DNA of 64,000 nt. Origin: a virus. The notes under the pieces were generated by a model. It was given only the letters and a program-made list of their open reading frames with translations. It did not search any database and had not been told where the DNA came from. Position 1 is the first letter of the stretch, and every line of letters starts with the position of its first letter. The translations under genes were made by a program, and so were the position numbers. The stretch covers positions 1-64,000 of the IMG/VR virus record IMGVR_UViG_3300046804_002325; one strand, written 5' to 3'. Positions 36,798-44,999 of this stretch are shown piece by piece.

Positions 36798-37418
36798 ATG
36801 ACTACAAAACCATCCATACTTACAACACTACACCAAGAAAAAGTTGACCTTGAATATCAAACGATGAGCCGTGATGCTCTTTCTTGGTTGATGAAGCGAA
36901 TCAGTGACCTGAGGAACCCCTCAAGGTTGGCCTTACCAATCACCAAAGAAAAGTCTCGTTTCACACGTGCAAGTGACAAACAGAAGTTTCTTATGGGTGG
37001 ATTATATTACTTTGTATATGATCCTAAGGGCAAAGATGATATGCCATACTATGACAGATTTCCATTAGTGATGCCTCTAAAAAGAGAATCTGATGGTTTC
37101 TTGGGTTTGAACTTTCATTATTTACCAATCAGACATAGAATCATTTTTGCAAAGAAATTATTGCCACTTGCAATTTACAACGATGATGATGAAATAAAAA
37201 GAATCAGGATAACTTATCCTATATTGAATGCCTCATCAAAGTATAAAGAATTCAGACCATGTTTGAAAAAATATCTGTATTCTCACATAAAATCGAGAAT
37301 TCTTGCGGTTGAACCACAGGAATGGGATATTGCGATGTATTTACCTGTACATCAATTCAAAAAAGAACAAGCCAAGGCAGTTTGGCAAGAATCAGTCAAC
37401 GAAATAAGGACTTTATAA
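36798..37418 (+). CDS. Conserved phage protein between gp4 and a tube-fold gene
   Basis: The product has 206 residues. It contains the blocks ALSWLMKRISDLRNPSRLAL, GGLYYFVYDPKGKDDMPYYDRFPLVMPL and FLGLNFHYLPIRHR, a pattern I associate with conserved proteins of T4-like phages. I cannot name its function. It is basic and helix-rich with no membrane segments. Its location between head-completion and tail genes suggests a structural or assembly role. Confidence 0.6.
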   Translation: MTTKPSILTTLHQEKVDLEYQTMSRDALSWLMKRISDLRNPSRLALPITKEKSRFTRASDKQKFLMGGLYYFVYDPKGKDDMPYYDRFPLVMPLKRESDGFLGLNFHYLPIRHRIIFAKKLLPLAIYNDDDEIKRIRITYPILNASSKYKEFRPCLKKYLYSHIKSRILAVEPQEWDIAMYLPVHQFKKEQAKAVWQESVNEIRTL

Positions 37419-37419
37419 A

Positions 37420-37974
37420 ATGGCCGGAAGTATATCCGAATTCAAATCCAGTTTTACCAGAGACCCTGCACGTTCAAGTCGTTTTGATGTGCGTATTATT
37501 GCACCATTAACATTGGTTGCATCGACACTTACAACATCCAGAGAATTGATGTATCGTTGTGAAAATGCGGAACTACCAGGTCGAACACTTGCAACAACCG
37601 AAAGAAAAACATATGGTCCTATTGAAAAGTTACCATATTTGACCACATATAATGATTTGGATTTGACTTTTATTGTTGATGATACGATGGCAACAAAGTA
37701 TTTTTTTGATGGTTGGCTAGAATTGGTCAATCCTAGAACAACAAACGATTTTAATTTTAGGTCAGATTATTGCACAACTGTCTTTATCAATCAATATGAT
37801 GTCTCAAACAAATTGTCTTATGCAGTTGAATTGCATGAGGCTTATCCAATATCAGTCAACCAATTAGATTTGGACTGGAGTTCAGATGGATACCACCGTT
37901 TAACTGTAACATTTGCATATACTGAATGGAGAAACAATTCCTGGAATCAAAATTCATTCTTTAATATATTTTAA
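37420..37974 (+). CDS. Tail-tube-fold protein (gp19/gp54 family)
   Basis: The product has 184 residues. It has the tube-protein layout: SSRFDVRIIAP, then RCENAELPGRTLATTE, GPIEKLPYLTTYNDLDLTFIVDD, FFDGWLELV, LHEAYPISVNQLDLDW and a closing RLTVTFAYTEW. T4 gp19 has 163 residues and gp54 320. Because the sheath gene is not next to it, it may be a tube-initiator (gp54-like) copy rather than the main tube protein. It is immediately followed by gp26, so the local order is tube, chaperone, then tape measure, as in many tailed phages. Confidence 0.65.
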   Translation: MAGSISEFKSSFTRDPARSSRFDVRIIAPLTLVASTLTTSRELMYRCENAELPGRTLATTERKTYGPIEKLPYLTTYNDLDLTFIVDDTMATKYFFDGWLELVNPRTTNDFNFRSDYCTTVFINQYDVSNKLSYAVELHEAYPISVNQLDLDWSSDGYHRLTVTFAYTEWRNNSWNQNSFFNIF

Positions 37975-37989
37975 CCTTGAGGAGTTATT

Positions 37990-38730
37990 ATGGCTTTACC
38001 AAAACTTGAAGTGCCAACTTATGAACTTGAATTACCCATATCAAAGAAAACGATTAAATATCGTCCTTTCTTAGTAAAGGAACAAAAGATTCTATTGATG
38101 GCAATGGAATCAAAAGATAGTAAAACAATTCAGTCTTCCATTTTGGATGTTCTGAACACTTGTATTTTAACACCAGAATTTAATATTTCTTCTGTTCCTA
38201 TCATTGATATTGAGTATTTGTTTTTACAATTGCGTGCCAAATCGGTAGGCGAAATTGTGGAATCCAAATACCGTTGCAACAATGAAGTGATAAAAGAAGA
38301 TGGAAACACGAAAGAATGTGGCAATATAATTGAAACAAAAATTAATTTAACTCAAATTCTACCTGTACAAGATAAAATTGTTGATCCTGAAATACATCTG
38401 ACCGAAAAAATTGTAATTAAGATGAAATATCCAGAATTTAGGTTATTAAATGCAGATGTTGATTACAGTGATGTTGCATCTTTAACCTTTAAGATGATTG
38501 CAAGTTGTATAGAACATATTTTTGACGGAGAACAATTTTATTATTCAAGTGAGATATCCGAAGAAGAACTTATTGAATTTGTGGAAAATTTAAATCAAGA
38601 ACAGTTTGAAAAACTAGAAGAATTTTTCAACAATATGCCTAGAATGACACAAAAAATTCAAATGACTTGTAAAAAGTGTGGTTATGTACACAACTTTGAG
38701 GTGGAGGGCCTTGAAGATTTTTTCGGTTAA
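37990..38730 (+). CDS. 26: gp26-type baseplate/tail assembly protein (0-frame product)
   Basis: The product has 246 residues (T4 gp26 has 208) and an AGGAGTT-like Shine-Dalgarno (TTGAGGAGTT) before the ATG. The N-terminus LPKLEVPTYELELPISKKTIKYRPFLVKEQKILLMAMESKD is characteristic of the T4 base-plate protein family. Two cysteine pairs (CNNE ... ECGN at residues about 96-112, and CKKCG near 232) could bind zinc. The 0 frame ends GAT TTT TTC GGT TAA. The heptamer T TTT TTC there allows a -1 shift into a gp51-like frame, described separately. It is probably an assembly chaperone rather than a virion component. Confidence 0.8.
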   Translation: MALPKLEVPTYELELPISKKTIKYRPFLVKEQKILLMAMESKDSKTIQSSILDVLNTCILTPEFNISSVPIIDIEYLFLQLRAKSVGEIVESKYRCNNEVIKEDGNTKECGNIIETKINLTQILPVQDKIVDPEIHLTEKIVIKMKYPEFRLLNADVDYSDVASLTFKMIASCIEHIFDGEQFYYSSEISEEELIEFVENLNQEQFEKLEEFFNNMPRMTQKIQMTCKKCGYVHNFEVEGLEDFFG

Positions 38731-38912
38731 TACTTCGTTATGATGATTTGGGAAACTATTATAAGACTAATTTTGCGATGATGCAACACCATAAGTATAG
38801 TCTAACTGAATTGGAAAATATGATACCTTGGGAAAGGGACATATATGTTACTATGTTAATACAATATCTTGAGGAAGAAAATAAAAAAATAAAAGAACAA
38901 ATGAGAACTTAA
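37990..38912 (+). CDS. Predicted gp26-gp51-like fusion by -1 frameshift
   Basis: If ribosomes slip at T TTT TTC (38718-38724), decoding continues with CGG at 38724 and runs 62 codons to TAA at 38910-38912, giving a protein of 307 residues. The extension reads RLILRYDDLGNYYKTNFAMM and contains HKYSLTELENMIPWERDIYV and a charged helical tail (LIQYLEEENKKIKEQ). That pattern is typical of the short gp51 baseplate-assembly proteins of aquatic T4-like phages. Its first in-frame ATG is at 38778, without an RBS, so independent initiation looks weak. The arrangement parallels gpG/gpGT of lambda. Frameshifting is inferred, not shown. Confidence 0.6.
38718..38724 (+). promoter_or_regulatory. Slippery heptamer TTTTTTC, -1 frameshift site
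   Basis: The heptamer is in the correct register for -1 slippage (0-frame codons TTT TTC preceded by T) and lies two codons before the gp26 stop. No strong downstream stem-loop is evident by eye. Confidence 0.6.
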
Positions 38913-38915
38913 TAA

Positions 38916-40904
38916 ATGGTAAGTAGAATATCAAAAGGGATTGTCAAAACTATCAATGCTTTGCATCCTAGTAAAAATCCAACTTCAACATCTTCTTTTT
39001 CAATTGAAGGTGCTGGAACTGCTATGACTGGTGGTTTACCTTCTGAAAAAAATATGCGTAAGATGGACGATAAGACATTTTACCAATTGTTTACAAGTGG
39101 TGATGTTGCAACATTGATGAGTAATGGTGGCCACGACTTAACAAAAGAACAGATAGATTTGGTTAAAAAGTTGGCCAAACAACAATCTGATGATAATATG
39201 TTGCAACGCCAAATGCAAATGGCTACAAAGAAAGGTTATAAAGAGTCTATTCTTACACCTTTGATGGCTAAAATGATTGCTGGTTCAACTGGTGGTCAAA
39301 AATCAACATCTTCAAACCAAAAGAATGATGTTCCAAGTAATGTACAAGAGAAAGATGTTTTAACTGGTCCACAAAAAACATCACCTGTAACACAAAAAAA
39401 TATTTCTAAAATATTAAAAACAATCAACAATAGTATTGATAAAAATTCTGTACCAGAAGGCGCTAATGCGGAACAAATTCTCGGTGGAATTTATAAATTG
39501 ATGGTCAAAATTCAAGTTGACGATAAACTTAGATGGGAAATGGCCAAAAATCAGGCCGAACAAAAAGAAATAAGAACTGAAAAAAAACACAAAGAAATAA
39601 TTGAAGCTTTGACTATTTTGAATTTCGGCAAGAGAAAGAAAATGGTCAGTAAAAAGAAAAAGGCTACAGAACCTTCCGAATTATCGACCGGAGGAAAACC
39701 AAAACCAGCAGCTAAAACTGAACCAACCGGAACTACACCACAAACACCGGCAACACCAGCAGCAAAGCCTGCAACTACACCACAAACACCTTCAACACCA
39801 GCTGCAAAGCCTGCAACTACACCCACGACACCACCGGCAACTCCGACACCAAGAACAACACCAACAGGTACACCGAAAGTCACTAAACAGACACCACCAA
39901 AAGTAAGTAAACAACAAAAAAAGGTACCTGACAAACCAAAAAAGGTTGAAACTAAACCGAACACACCAACTCCTCCACCAAAAGTTTCTGGCACACCACC
40001 AGTATCATCAGTGGGCAAAAATGCTATAAAGGGAGGTGCTGCGGCCGCTGCGGTCGTAGCTTCGTCAGCTGTAAGTGCTGAAGTCTTGGCAGCGGCCAAT
40101 ATTACTATTGCTGGCGAAACCGGCCATAGAGGATCTTTGTCGGATAGAGTCGGTCAGGTTGTACCAAACGATCCAGCACCAGGAATAACATCTTACGGTA
40201 TGTTGGGATTGAATTCAGGTCCAAATTCACAATCAATACAATCATTTGTTGCAGAAAATCCACAATTTGGTTTTAAATCAAAACCTGCAACTCCTGAGTT
40301 TGATGCTGAGTTTAGGAAAGTGGCTGCAACCAGAGCACAGGAAATGTATGATGCTCAGTTGATATGGTATGAAAAACATGTCTACAAACCAACCGTAAAA
40401 TTGTTGAGTAATTCTGGAATATCCGACAGTATCGCCAAAGATCCACGTGTAATTGCTTATATGTCCGACAGGTATGACCAAATGAATGCTGTTGGATTAA
40501 AACGTGCATTAGAACATTCAAAAAATTCAACCACGTCGTTGGAATTTATTGATAAGATAAGTGAATATGATTTATCTACGATAGAAAAATCTTTTGGTAC
40601 TGCCATATCAAACGCCAAAGATCCAAAAAGGTTCATTGAAGGATTGAAAGCTAGGATTTTAAAACGACAAAAAATGTCCGGCGAAATAGGTGTGCCGCCA
40701 CCAGCAATTCAACCAAACGAAATTAAATTGGGTGAAAGTAGTATAGAAAACAAAGAATTGCATAATAGTTTGAATTCCACAAAAGTTGCATCATCAACAA
40801 TCAATCAGAATAATATTAATATGATTCAGAAACAAAGTTCTGCAACACCTAATGAAAAGTATGATGATAGATCCGCATACGAAAGAAAGAGTAGGACAGT
40901 ATGA
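38916..40904 (+). CDS. Tail/hub protein with lysozyme-like C-terminal domain
   Basis: The product has 662 residues. Residues 1-250 are helical and charged. Residues about 262-368 form a Pro/Thr/Lys-rich linker with repeats of TPAAKPATTP. Residues 369-394 are Ala/Val-rich. From residue 396 a putative peptidoglycan-hydrolase domain begins: IAGETG with Glu401, then D419, then SYGMLGLN (426-433). A Glu followed by D-x-x-G-x-x-SYG is the layout of lysozyme-like domains in several tail proteins. Because the gp5-like protein in this genome lacks its lysozyme domain, this protein may supply the hydrolase of the injection machinery. Its place before the tape-measure candidate supports a tail location. 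A catalytic function is a hypothesis. Confidence 0.6.
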   Translation: MVSRISKGIVKTINALHPSKNPTSTSSFSIEGAGTAMTGGLPSEKNMRKMDDKTFYQLFTSGDVATLMSNGGHDLTKEQIDLVKKLAKQQSDDNMLQRQMQMATKKGYKESILTPLMAKMIAGSTGGQKSTSSNQKNDVPSNVQEKDVLTGPQKTSPVTQKNISKILKTINNSIDKNSVPEGANAEQILGGIYKLMVKIQVDDKLRWEMAKNQAEQKEIRTEKKHKEIIEALTILNFGKRKKMVSKKKKATEPSELSTGGKPKPAAKTEPTGTTPQTPATPAAKPATTPQTPSTPAAKPATTPTTPPATPTPRTTPTGTPKVTKQTPPKVSKQQKKVPDKPKKVETKPNTPTPPPKVSGTPPVSSVGKNAIKGGAAAAAVVASSAVSAEVLAAANITIAGETGHRGSLSDRVGQVVPNDPAPGITSYGMLGLNSGPNSQSIQSFVAENPQFGFKSKPATPEFDAEFRKVAATRAQEMYDAQLIWYEKHVYKPTVKLLSNSGISDSIAKDPRVIAYMSDRYDQMNAVGLKRALEHSKNSTTSLEFIDKISEYDLSTIEKSFGTAISNAKDPKRFIEGLKARILKRQKMSGEIGVPPPAIQPNEIKLGESSIENKELHNSLNSTKVASSTINQNNINMIQKQSSATPNEKYDDRSAYERKSRTV

Positions 40905-42316
40905 GTATTACATACCAACAAGCCAAACGAATTAGAAATACAGGCTTGATGAGCCTGTTTGCTGACCAATTGATGTATGAAAAGAAGATTAGTACAGCAA
41001 TTAAGAAAACAATTTCCCTGAAAACACGTGCTTCTGTTAAAGGCATCACACAAAAATTTGATCCTCTCAATATTGCAAAAATGTTGACCTTTGGTTCATC
41101 CTTAGGTCCTGCACTATTGGGACACATGATGGGTAGAGATGCAAAAGACATTCAATATTTCACAGGTCGTTTGAAACCAATTCGTGAAAAAACTGGTGAT
41201 AAGTTGACTAAATTGGGTCCTGTTGATAAAACACAAGAGATGTCTGGATTGTCAGAAACATTGAAAAAGATGCATAATTTATTATCTGGTGTACATGAAG
41301 ATAATTTGAAGCGTCTTGAACTGGCCAAAAACTTAGAAGAAGAACACCAACTGGAAGAAGAAAGACGCCACAAAGAATTACTAACAGTTCTTTCTGGTGG
41401 AAAAATTAAAAAATCTGGAAAAGGAAACCGATTTGATAGTTTAACCGATTGGTTGAAAAATTTTATGGCCAATTTCGATTTCAAAAAAATTATATCCGAT
41501 ATTTTCGGTGGAATGAAGGTGTTTGGATCATTATTAAGATTTTTGGGTTCCAGTTTATTCAGATTTGTTTTAATGAATCCTGCCGTGTTGACAGTTGCAA
41601 CCATTTTAGGTTTGGCTGAACTATTGGCTTGGAGTGTAAAAAGAATTGCAAACAGAAATGTTATTAGTCCTGAAGAAGCTGCAGCGGCCTTAGAGAATGC
41701 TTCTGAACGTGATATTGTTAAATTAGGTGGTGAAGAAGCGTTAAAAGATATTATAATTAATGGTCCCGCTCGAGCCGCAGAAATATTGGAACGTAATGAT
41801 GAAGTGGAAATGAATCAGGCTGGCGGCAAGGAATTTTTAGAGAAGGTTGTAAAACAAAAAAATGTAAAAATTCCAAAAGATATGAGATTCAAAAATGAAA
41901 CCATAACTAAAGTCGTTCCTAGACCAGACACATCTGAAGGTAAAAATTTAAGAAGTGCTGAGGAATGGGACAGAACCTGGGGTGGAAAATTTGATCCTGT
42001 TACAGGATTAAAAATTGATGAAAACACTTATTATGCTAATGAAAATGCAAAACTTCAAAGACAAAATGCCACAGCAACTGGAGTTCCAGTTGGCAATAAT
42101 GATAATGTTGGTTCTAGATTAAATGCTGCAGCTAATGAAAATTTAAACAATAGAATAAGTGTTGGCAAATTAAACAAATCACAACCTGAACAAAATACAC
42201 AAACAAACGTAAACAAAAAGATAGAAACTACACCAGTTAAGAAACAAATTCCTTCAGTCAGAAACCAAGAGGATTCTTTCTTACGAATGATATTTGATTC
42301 GACTAGAGTTGTTTAA
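40901..42316 (+). CDS. Tape-measure-like tail protein
   Basis: The product has 471 residues and starts in an ATGA overlap with the previous gene. Long amphipathic helices (LKKMHNLLSGVHEDNLKRLELAKNLEEEH) are followed by a basic segment and a hydrophobic stretch at residues about 205-245 (SLLRFLGSSLFRFVLMNPAV, TVATILGLAELLAW), then an Asn/Lys-rich tail. This architecture, with the downstream position after gp26/51, is that of tape-measure or tape-measure-associated proteins. It is shorter than T4 gp29 (590), so the previous gene could share that role. It ends at a strong terminator. Confidence 0.5.
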   Translation: MSITYQQAKRIRNTGLMSLFADQLMYEKKISTAIKKTISLKTRASVKGITQKFDPLNIAKMLTFGSSLGPALLGHMMGRDAKDIQYFTGRLKPIREKTGDKLTKLGPVDKTQEMSGLSETLKKMHNLLSGVHEDNLKRLELAKNLEEEHQLEEERRHKELLTVLSGGKIKKSGKGNRFDSLTDWLKNFMANFDFKKIISDIFGGMKVFGSLLRFLGSSLFRFVLMNPAVLTVATILGLAELLAWSVKRIANRNVISPEEAAAALENASERDIVKLGGEEALKDIIINGPARAAEILERNDEVEMNQAGGKEFLEKVVKQKNVKIPKDMRFKNETITKVVPRPDTSEGKNLRSAEEWDRTWGGKFDPVTGLKIDENTYYANENAKLQRQNATATGVPVGNNDNVGSRLNAAANENLNNRISVGKLNKSQPEQNTQTNVNKKIETTPVKKQIPSVRNQEDSFLRMIFDSTRVV

Positions 42317-42322
42317 CCAATA

Positions 42323-42350
42323 AAAAACCCCGCACTAGGCGGGGTTAAAC
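42323..42350. terminator. Bidirectional rho-independent terminator
   Basis: An 8-bp perfect stem AACCCCGC / GCGGGGTT (42326-42333 and 42339-42346) has a 5-base loop and is flanked by A-rich and TT-ending sequence. It separates the converging plus-strand tail genes and minus-strand gp32. Confidence 0.85.
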
Positions 42351-42366
42351 GGTTTACGACAACAGT

Positions 42367-43251
42367 TTAATCTTCGGCTAACTTAGAGAAGTATGCCATA
42401 TCGTCATCTTCAGACACATCTGGTTCCCAAGGTGCATCATCAGCAGCAACTTTTGCTTTTGGTGCAGCAGCCTTAACCTGTTCAACAGTAGTCTTAGGCA
42501 TTTCTGTTGCACCCAAAACTTTATCCAAACGAGCCTTCAAGTCATCATATGATTTGAATTCTTTGTCCTCTGTCAATACTGACAATGAGTGTTGAGACTT
42601 CCAAATCTTTTCAAGTTCATCATCGTCATCCAACAGTGCTGATGGTGACATAAATTCAGACTTGTCATAGTTCTGATAACCAGCAACTTTAGTAATCTTC
42701 AACTTGAAGTTGGCACCTTTCCACAAATCAAATGGATTGATTGGTGTTTCATCTTCAAACTGTGGGTTCATTGCCTCTGTAATCTTCTCAAAAATCTTGG
42801 CACCGAACTTGAACAATTTAACTTTGCCCTCGTTTTCTGGATGCTTTGGATCAGATACGATATACACATTGGCGATGTAACTTAGTTTACGCTTTTGCTT
42901 ACGAACAATATCTTTGTTCGCTTCAATGCCTGAGTTCCACAATTTGTTGTTGTGTTCGCAAACAGGACATTGTTGACCTTTTGTGGTTAAACATTTGTCG
43001 ATTAACCAACCACCAGGTCCCTGAAATCCATGTTCAAAGATTTTTGCCCAAGGCAGACCATCATCACCATCTACTGCTGCAGCTGGCAAGAAACGAATAG
43101 TAGCCATACCGTTACCGGCTTTATCTACTTCTGGTCTCCAATAGTTCTCTTTGTCGGATTTACCGTCTGACGAAGCGTTGAGTGCTTCTACGGCTTTAGT
43201 GAGTTTGTCCAGATTGCCTGAACTCTTTTTCAATTTGGCGAAATCTACCAT
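42367..43251 (-). CDS. 32: Single-stranded DNA-binding protein gp32
   Basis: The product has 294 residues (T4 gp32 has 301). The core has WRPEVDKAGNGMATIRFLPA, GGWLIDKCLTTKGQQCPVCE and IANVYIVSDPKHPENEGKVKLFKFG, all typical of gp32. The zinc site is visible as His in FEHGF plus Cys in DKC and CPVC, matching the His-Cys3 set of T4. The C-terminal tail is acidic (EPDVSEDDDMAYFSKLAED), as needed for contacts with replication proteins. It coats ssDNA during replication and recombination, and it is the distal gene of an operon with gp59. Confidence 0.95.
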   Translation of the reverse strand: MVDFAKLKKSSGNLDKLTKAVEALNASSDGKSDKENYWRPEVDKAGNGMATIRFLPAAAVDGDDGLPWAKIFEHGFQGPGGWLIDKCLTTKGQQCPVCEHNNKLWNSGIEANKDIVRKQKRKLSYIANVYIVSDPKHPENEGKVKLFKFGAKIFEKITEAMNPQFEDETPINPFDLWKGANFKLKITKVAGYQNYDKSEFMSPSALLDDDDELEKIWKSQHSLSVLTEDKEFKSYDDLKARLDKVLGATEMPKTTVEQVKAAAPKAKVAADDAPWEPDVSEDDDMAYFSKLAED

Positions 43252-43272
43252 AATTTACCTTCTTTCTTATTA

Positions 43273-43298
43273 AACGGAATATAACGGAATATAAACGG
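43273..43298. repeat. Tandem AACGGAATAT-type repeat in the gp32 leader
   Basis: Plus strand reads two consecutive copies of ACGGAATATA followed by a partial AACGGA. It lies 22-47 bases upstream of the gp32 ATG, inside the mRNA leader. Confidence 0.6.
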
Positions 43299-43306
43299 AT
43301 TGTCCA
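43278..43306 (-). promoter_or_regulatory. Possible sigma70-type promoter in the gp32 leader
   Basis: Minus-strand TGGACA (43306-43301), a 17-base spacer and TATATT (43283-43278) lie before gp32. The spacer and -10 contain repeats of the ACGGAATATA unit, which could instead be a protein or RNA-binding region. Confidence 0.35.
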
Positions 43307-43308
43307 CT

Positions 43309-43809
43309 TTATGCATAATGTATATCTTTATTTAGGCAGCATTTTAACTCTGCCAAGGTTTGTTCAGTATTCTTGTGAAGAATACCAATCCCACCTGCTT
43401 TTCTCCAATCATCAATAACACTTGGTGTATCATCAATAATCACAGAAGTTGGTGTTGCCCATTTGTACTTGTGCCTCTTTCCAGGTACAAAGTTTTGTTT
43501 CCAGGAAATGTTGTGTGTTGCAAGCCAACGAGCCTTTTGCATTGAAATGCTTTCATACACTTCTTCGTATGCGGTAGATGATAGAATCTCTTTTGGCATA
43601 ACATAGAAGTCTAGTGCATCAATTAAGAAACGAGCATCTTCCATAATTTCCAATGTTGCAAACTGGTCAGTCTCAATGAAGTTTGTAAAGTTTGACCTGA
43701 ATGTGCTACGGCGAACATCATCAGAAATATGGCCATATAGTTCTGTATATCGTTTCTCAAAGTTACATAGAACTCCATCCATATCAACATAGATTTTATC
43801 TATCAGCAT
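43309..43809 (-). CDS. HAD-superfamily 5'-nucleotidase-like protein
   Basis: The product has 166 residues. The N-terminal HAD motif I is explicit (IYVDMDGVLCNF, with both catalytic Asp). A late IIDDTPSVIDDWRKAGG segment supplies the acidic motif. The fold resembles 5'(3')-deoxyribonucleotidases and other small phosphatases used in phage nucleotide metabolism. The gene overlaps the gp59 stop by 14 bases and lies in the replication operon. Substrate is not determinable from the sequence. Confidence 0.75.
   Translation of the reverse strand: MLIDKIYVDMDGVLCNFEKRYTELYGHISDDVRRSTFRSNFTNFIETDQFATLEIMEDARFLIDALDFYVMPKEILSSTAYEEVYESISMQKARWLATHNISWKQNFVPGKRHKYKWATPTSVIIDDTPSVIDDWRKAGGIGILHKNTEQTLAELKCCLNKDIHYA
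43329..43335 (-). promoter_or_regulatory. Candidate late promoter (CTAAATA) upstream of gp32
   Basis: Minus-strand CCTAAATAAAG lies within the 3' end of the preceding gene, about 78 bases before the gp32 start. It would add late transcription of gp32, as T4 does. Motif evidence only. Confidence 0.3.
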
Positions 43810-44416
43810 AGTCTTTTAAACTTTCTTTCAAAATGGACACAAACTTGTCCTTATCATAATTTACAAACGGACTATAACTATCAATCTTTCTTTTCCATTC
43901 GGGCCAAACGATTGTGTCTGTAATCTTTTTGTCCCACATTGGTAAGAAATTTAGAATGTTGTTCAGTATCACCAATGTTTCAATACTAACATCGTGGCCC
44001 CACACATATCGCAATAATTGTGGATGTTGTCCGTCTACAACCTTTAATGATTCATTTGGATTTCCATCTGTTTCATCAAGTATATACATTATATCTTCTT
44101 TGAACCGATATGTCAAGCTCTGGTTTCTTTTTTGCCATTCTTTGTAATTGGACTCACCTTCTTCGTTGGCAATCTCACCAATCCAAGAAACATTCTTTAC
44201 CAGGAAATTGGCAATATAATAATCCCTCAAATCCTGTAGGTTATATTTTCTGGATAGTTTGTAGAATGAATACTTGTCCTTCCGAACGGCAAAGTTGGAC
44301 TTTGATACGTTGGTTTTGCCACCATACTTAAAAAAATCGTAACTATCAGAAGTAAAATGAAGTTTAATCGCATTGTATAAAGCAAAAGAAGCGAAACCCG
44401 TGTTTTCGGTTATCAC
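43796..44416 (-). CDS. 59: Replicative helicase loader gp59
   Basis: The product has 206 residues (T4 gp59 has 217). The N-terminal half has the diagnostic DFFKYGGKT, FAVRKDKYSFYKLSRKYN and YYIANFLVKNVSWIGE. gp59 loads gp41 helicase onto forked DNA coated by gp32, and gp32 is indeed encoded two genes downstream. The start is GTG at 44416, directly after the upstream stop (TAATGTGATA). An ATG two bases earlier is followed by an in-frame stop. Confidence 0.92.
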   Translation of the reverse strand: MITENTGFASFALYNAIKLHFTSDSYDFFKYGGKTNVSKSNFAVRKDKYSFYKLSRKYNLQDLRDYYIANFLVKNVSWIGEIANEEGESNYKEWQKRNQSLTYRFKEDIMYILDETDGNPNESLKVVDGQHPQLLRYVWGHDVSIETLVILNNILNFLPMWDKKITDTIVWPEWKRKIDSYSPFVNYDKDKFVSILKESLKDYADR

Positions 44417-44417
44417 A

Positions 44418-44999
44418 TTACAAATCCTTAATCAAAATTATCTTTTTGTTTTCACCTGTTGGTTTAACAAATAATTCTTTCAGTTCTTCACCTGTGTGCC
44501 ATTTCATAGAAGATGACTTGTGTGCAGGAAGTCCAGCAGTTTCACCGATTTGTTTCCAATTATCGGCCAAATATACTGCACCGTTTTTACCTGCACCCAC
44601 AAAGGTGATTATACACCTAAGGTCATCACCATATTTTTCTTTCCATGCACCTGGTGCTTTCTGTCTAAGTTGTTTCAATACTTGCGTGCCAGCATTTTTG
44701 ATTCTTTTACTGAAACAGAAACGCCAGTTGTTGGCAATACTATTGAAAGCCACTTTATATTCTTGCTTAGACATGCCAAGATGCCGCAGTATATCCTTTG
44801 GTGGTGGATATACAGACGAACCAAGGCCAATCATGCCAATACATTCAGGCAGAACCATATCTTCTTCTTGGTGATATATCAACCAATCTATTCTACGGCC
44901 AACGGAAGAATTCGTAGGTACATATGAATGATTGTTTTCAATAATATTCTTCACCAGTTCTTTTTGTTCTGGTGTTTTCACTTGCATCAATTCAATCAT
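44418..44999 (-). CDS. Mom-like DNA-modification protein (GNAT-related)
   Basis: The product has 193 residues. Characteristic blocks are NNHSYVPTNSSVGRRIDWLIY, IGMIGLGSSVYPPP, SIANNWRFCF, GTQVLKQLRQKAPGAWKEKYGD, and GAVYLADNWKQIGETAG. The order of NN-x-RF, YG, and x-NW-x-x-x-G-x-T-x-G is that of the Mom / DUF4338 superfamily. Mu Mom modifies adenines to protect phage DNA from restriction, and its chemistry needs acyl-type transfer; that function is inferred here. It is inserted between gp33 and gp59, with an ATGA overlap with gp33. A general GNAT enzyme is the main alternative. Confidence 0.55.
   Translation of the reverse strand: MIELMQVKTPEQKELVKNIIENNHSYVPTNSSVGRRIDWLIYHQEEDMVLPECIGMIGLGSSVYPPPKDILRHLGMSKQEYKVAFNSIANNWRFCFSKRIKNAGTQVLKQLRQKAPGAWKEKYGDDLRCIITFVGAGKNGAVYLADNWKQIGETAGLPAHKSSSMKWHTGEELKELFVKPTGENKKIILIKDL

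Noticed and set aside
38778-38912. Independent gp51 gene starting at ATG 38778
   Set aside because: No Shine-Dalgarno precedes it and the conserved-looking -1 sequence starts upstream of the ATG, so frameshift fusion is favoured. It is not fully excluded.
39551-40099. Val/Gly/Ala-rich minus-strand open frame
   Set aside because: Shadow of the Pro/Thr linker in the plus-strand tail gene, without RBS or neighbours on that strand.
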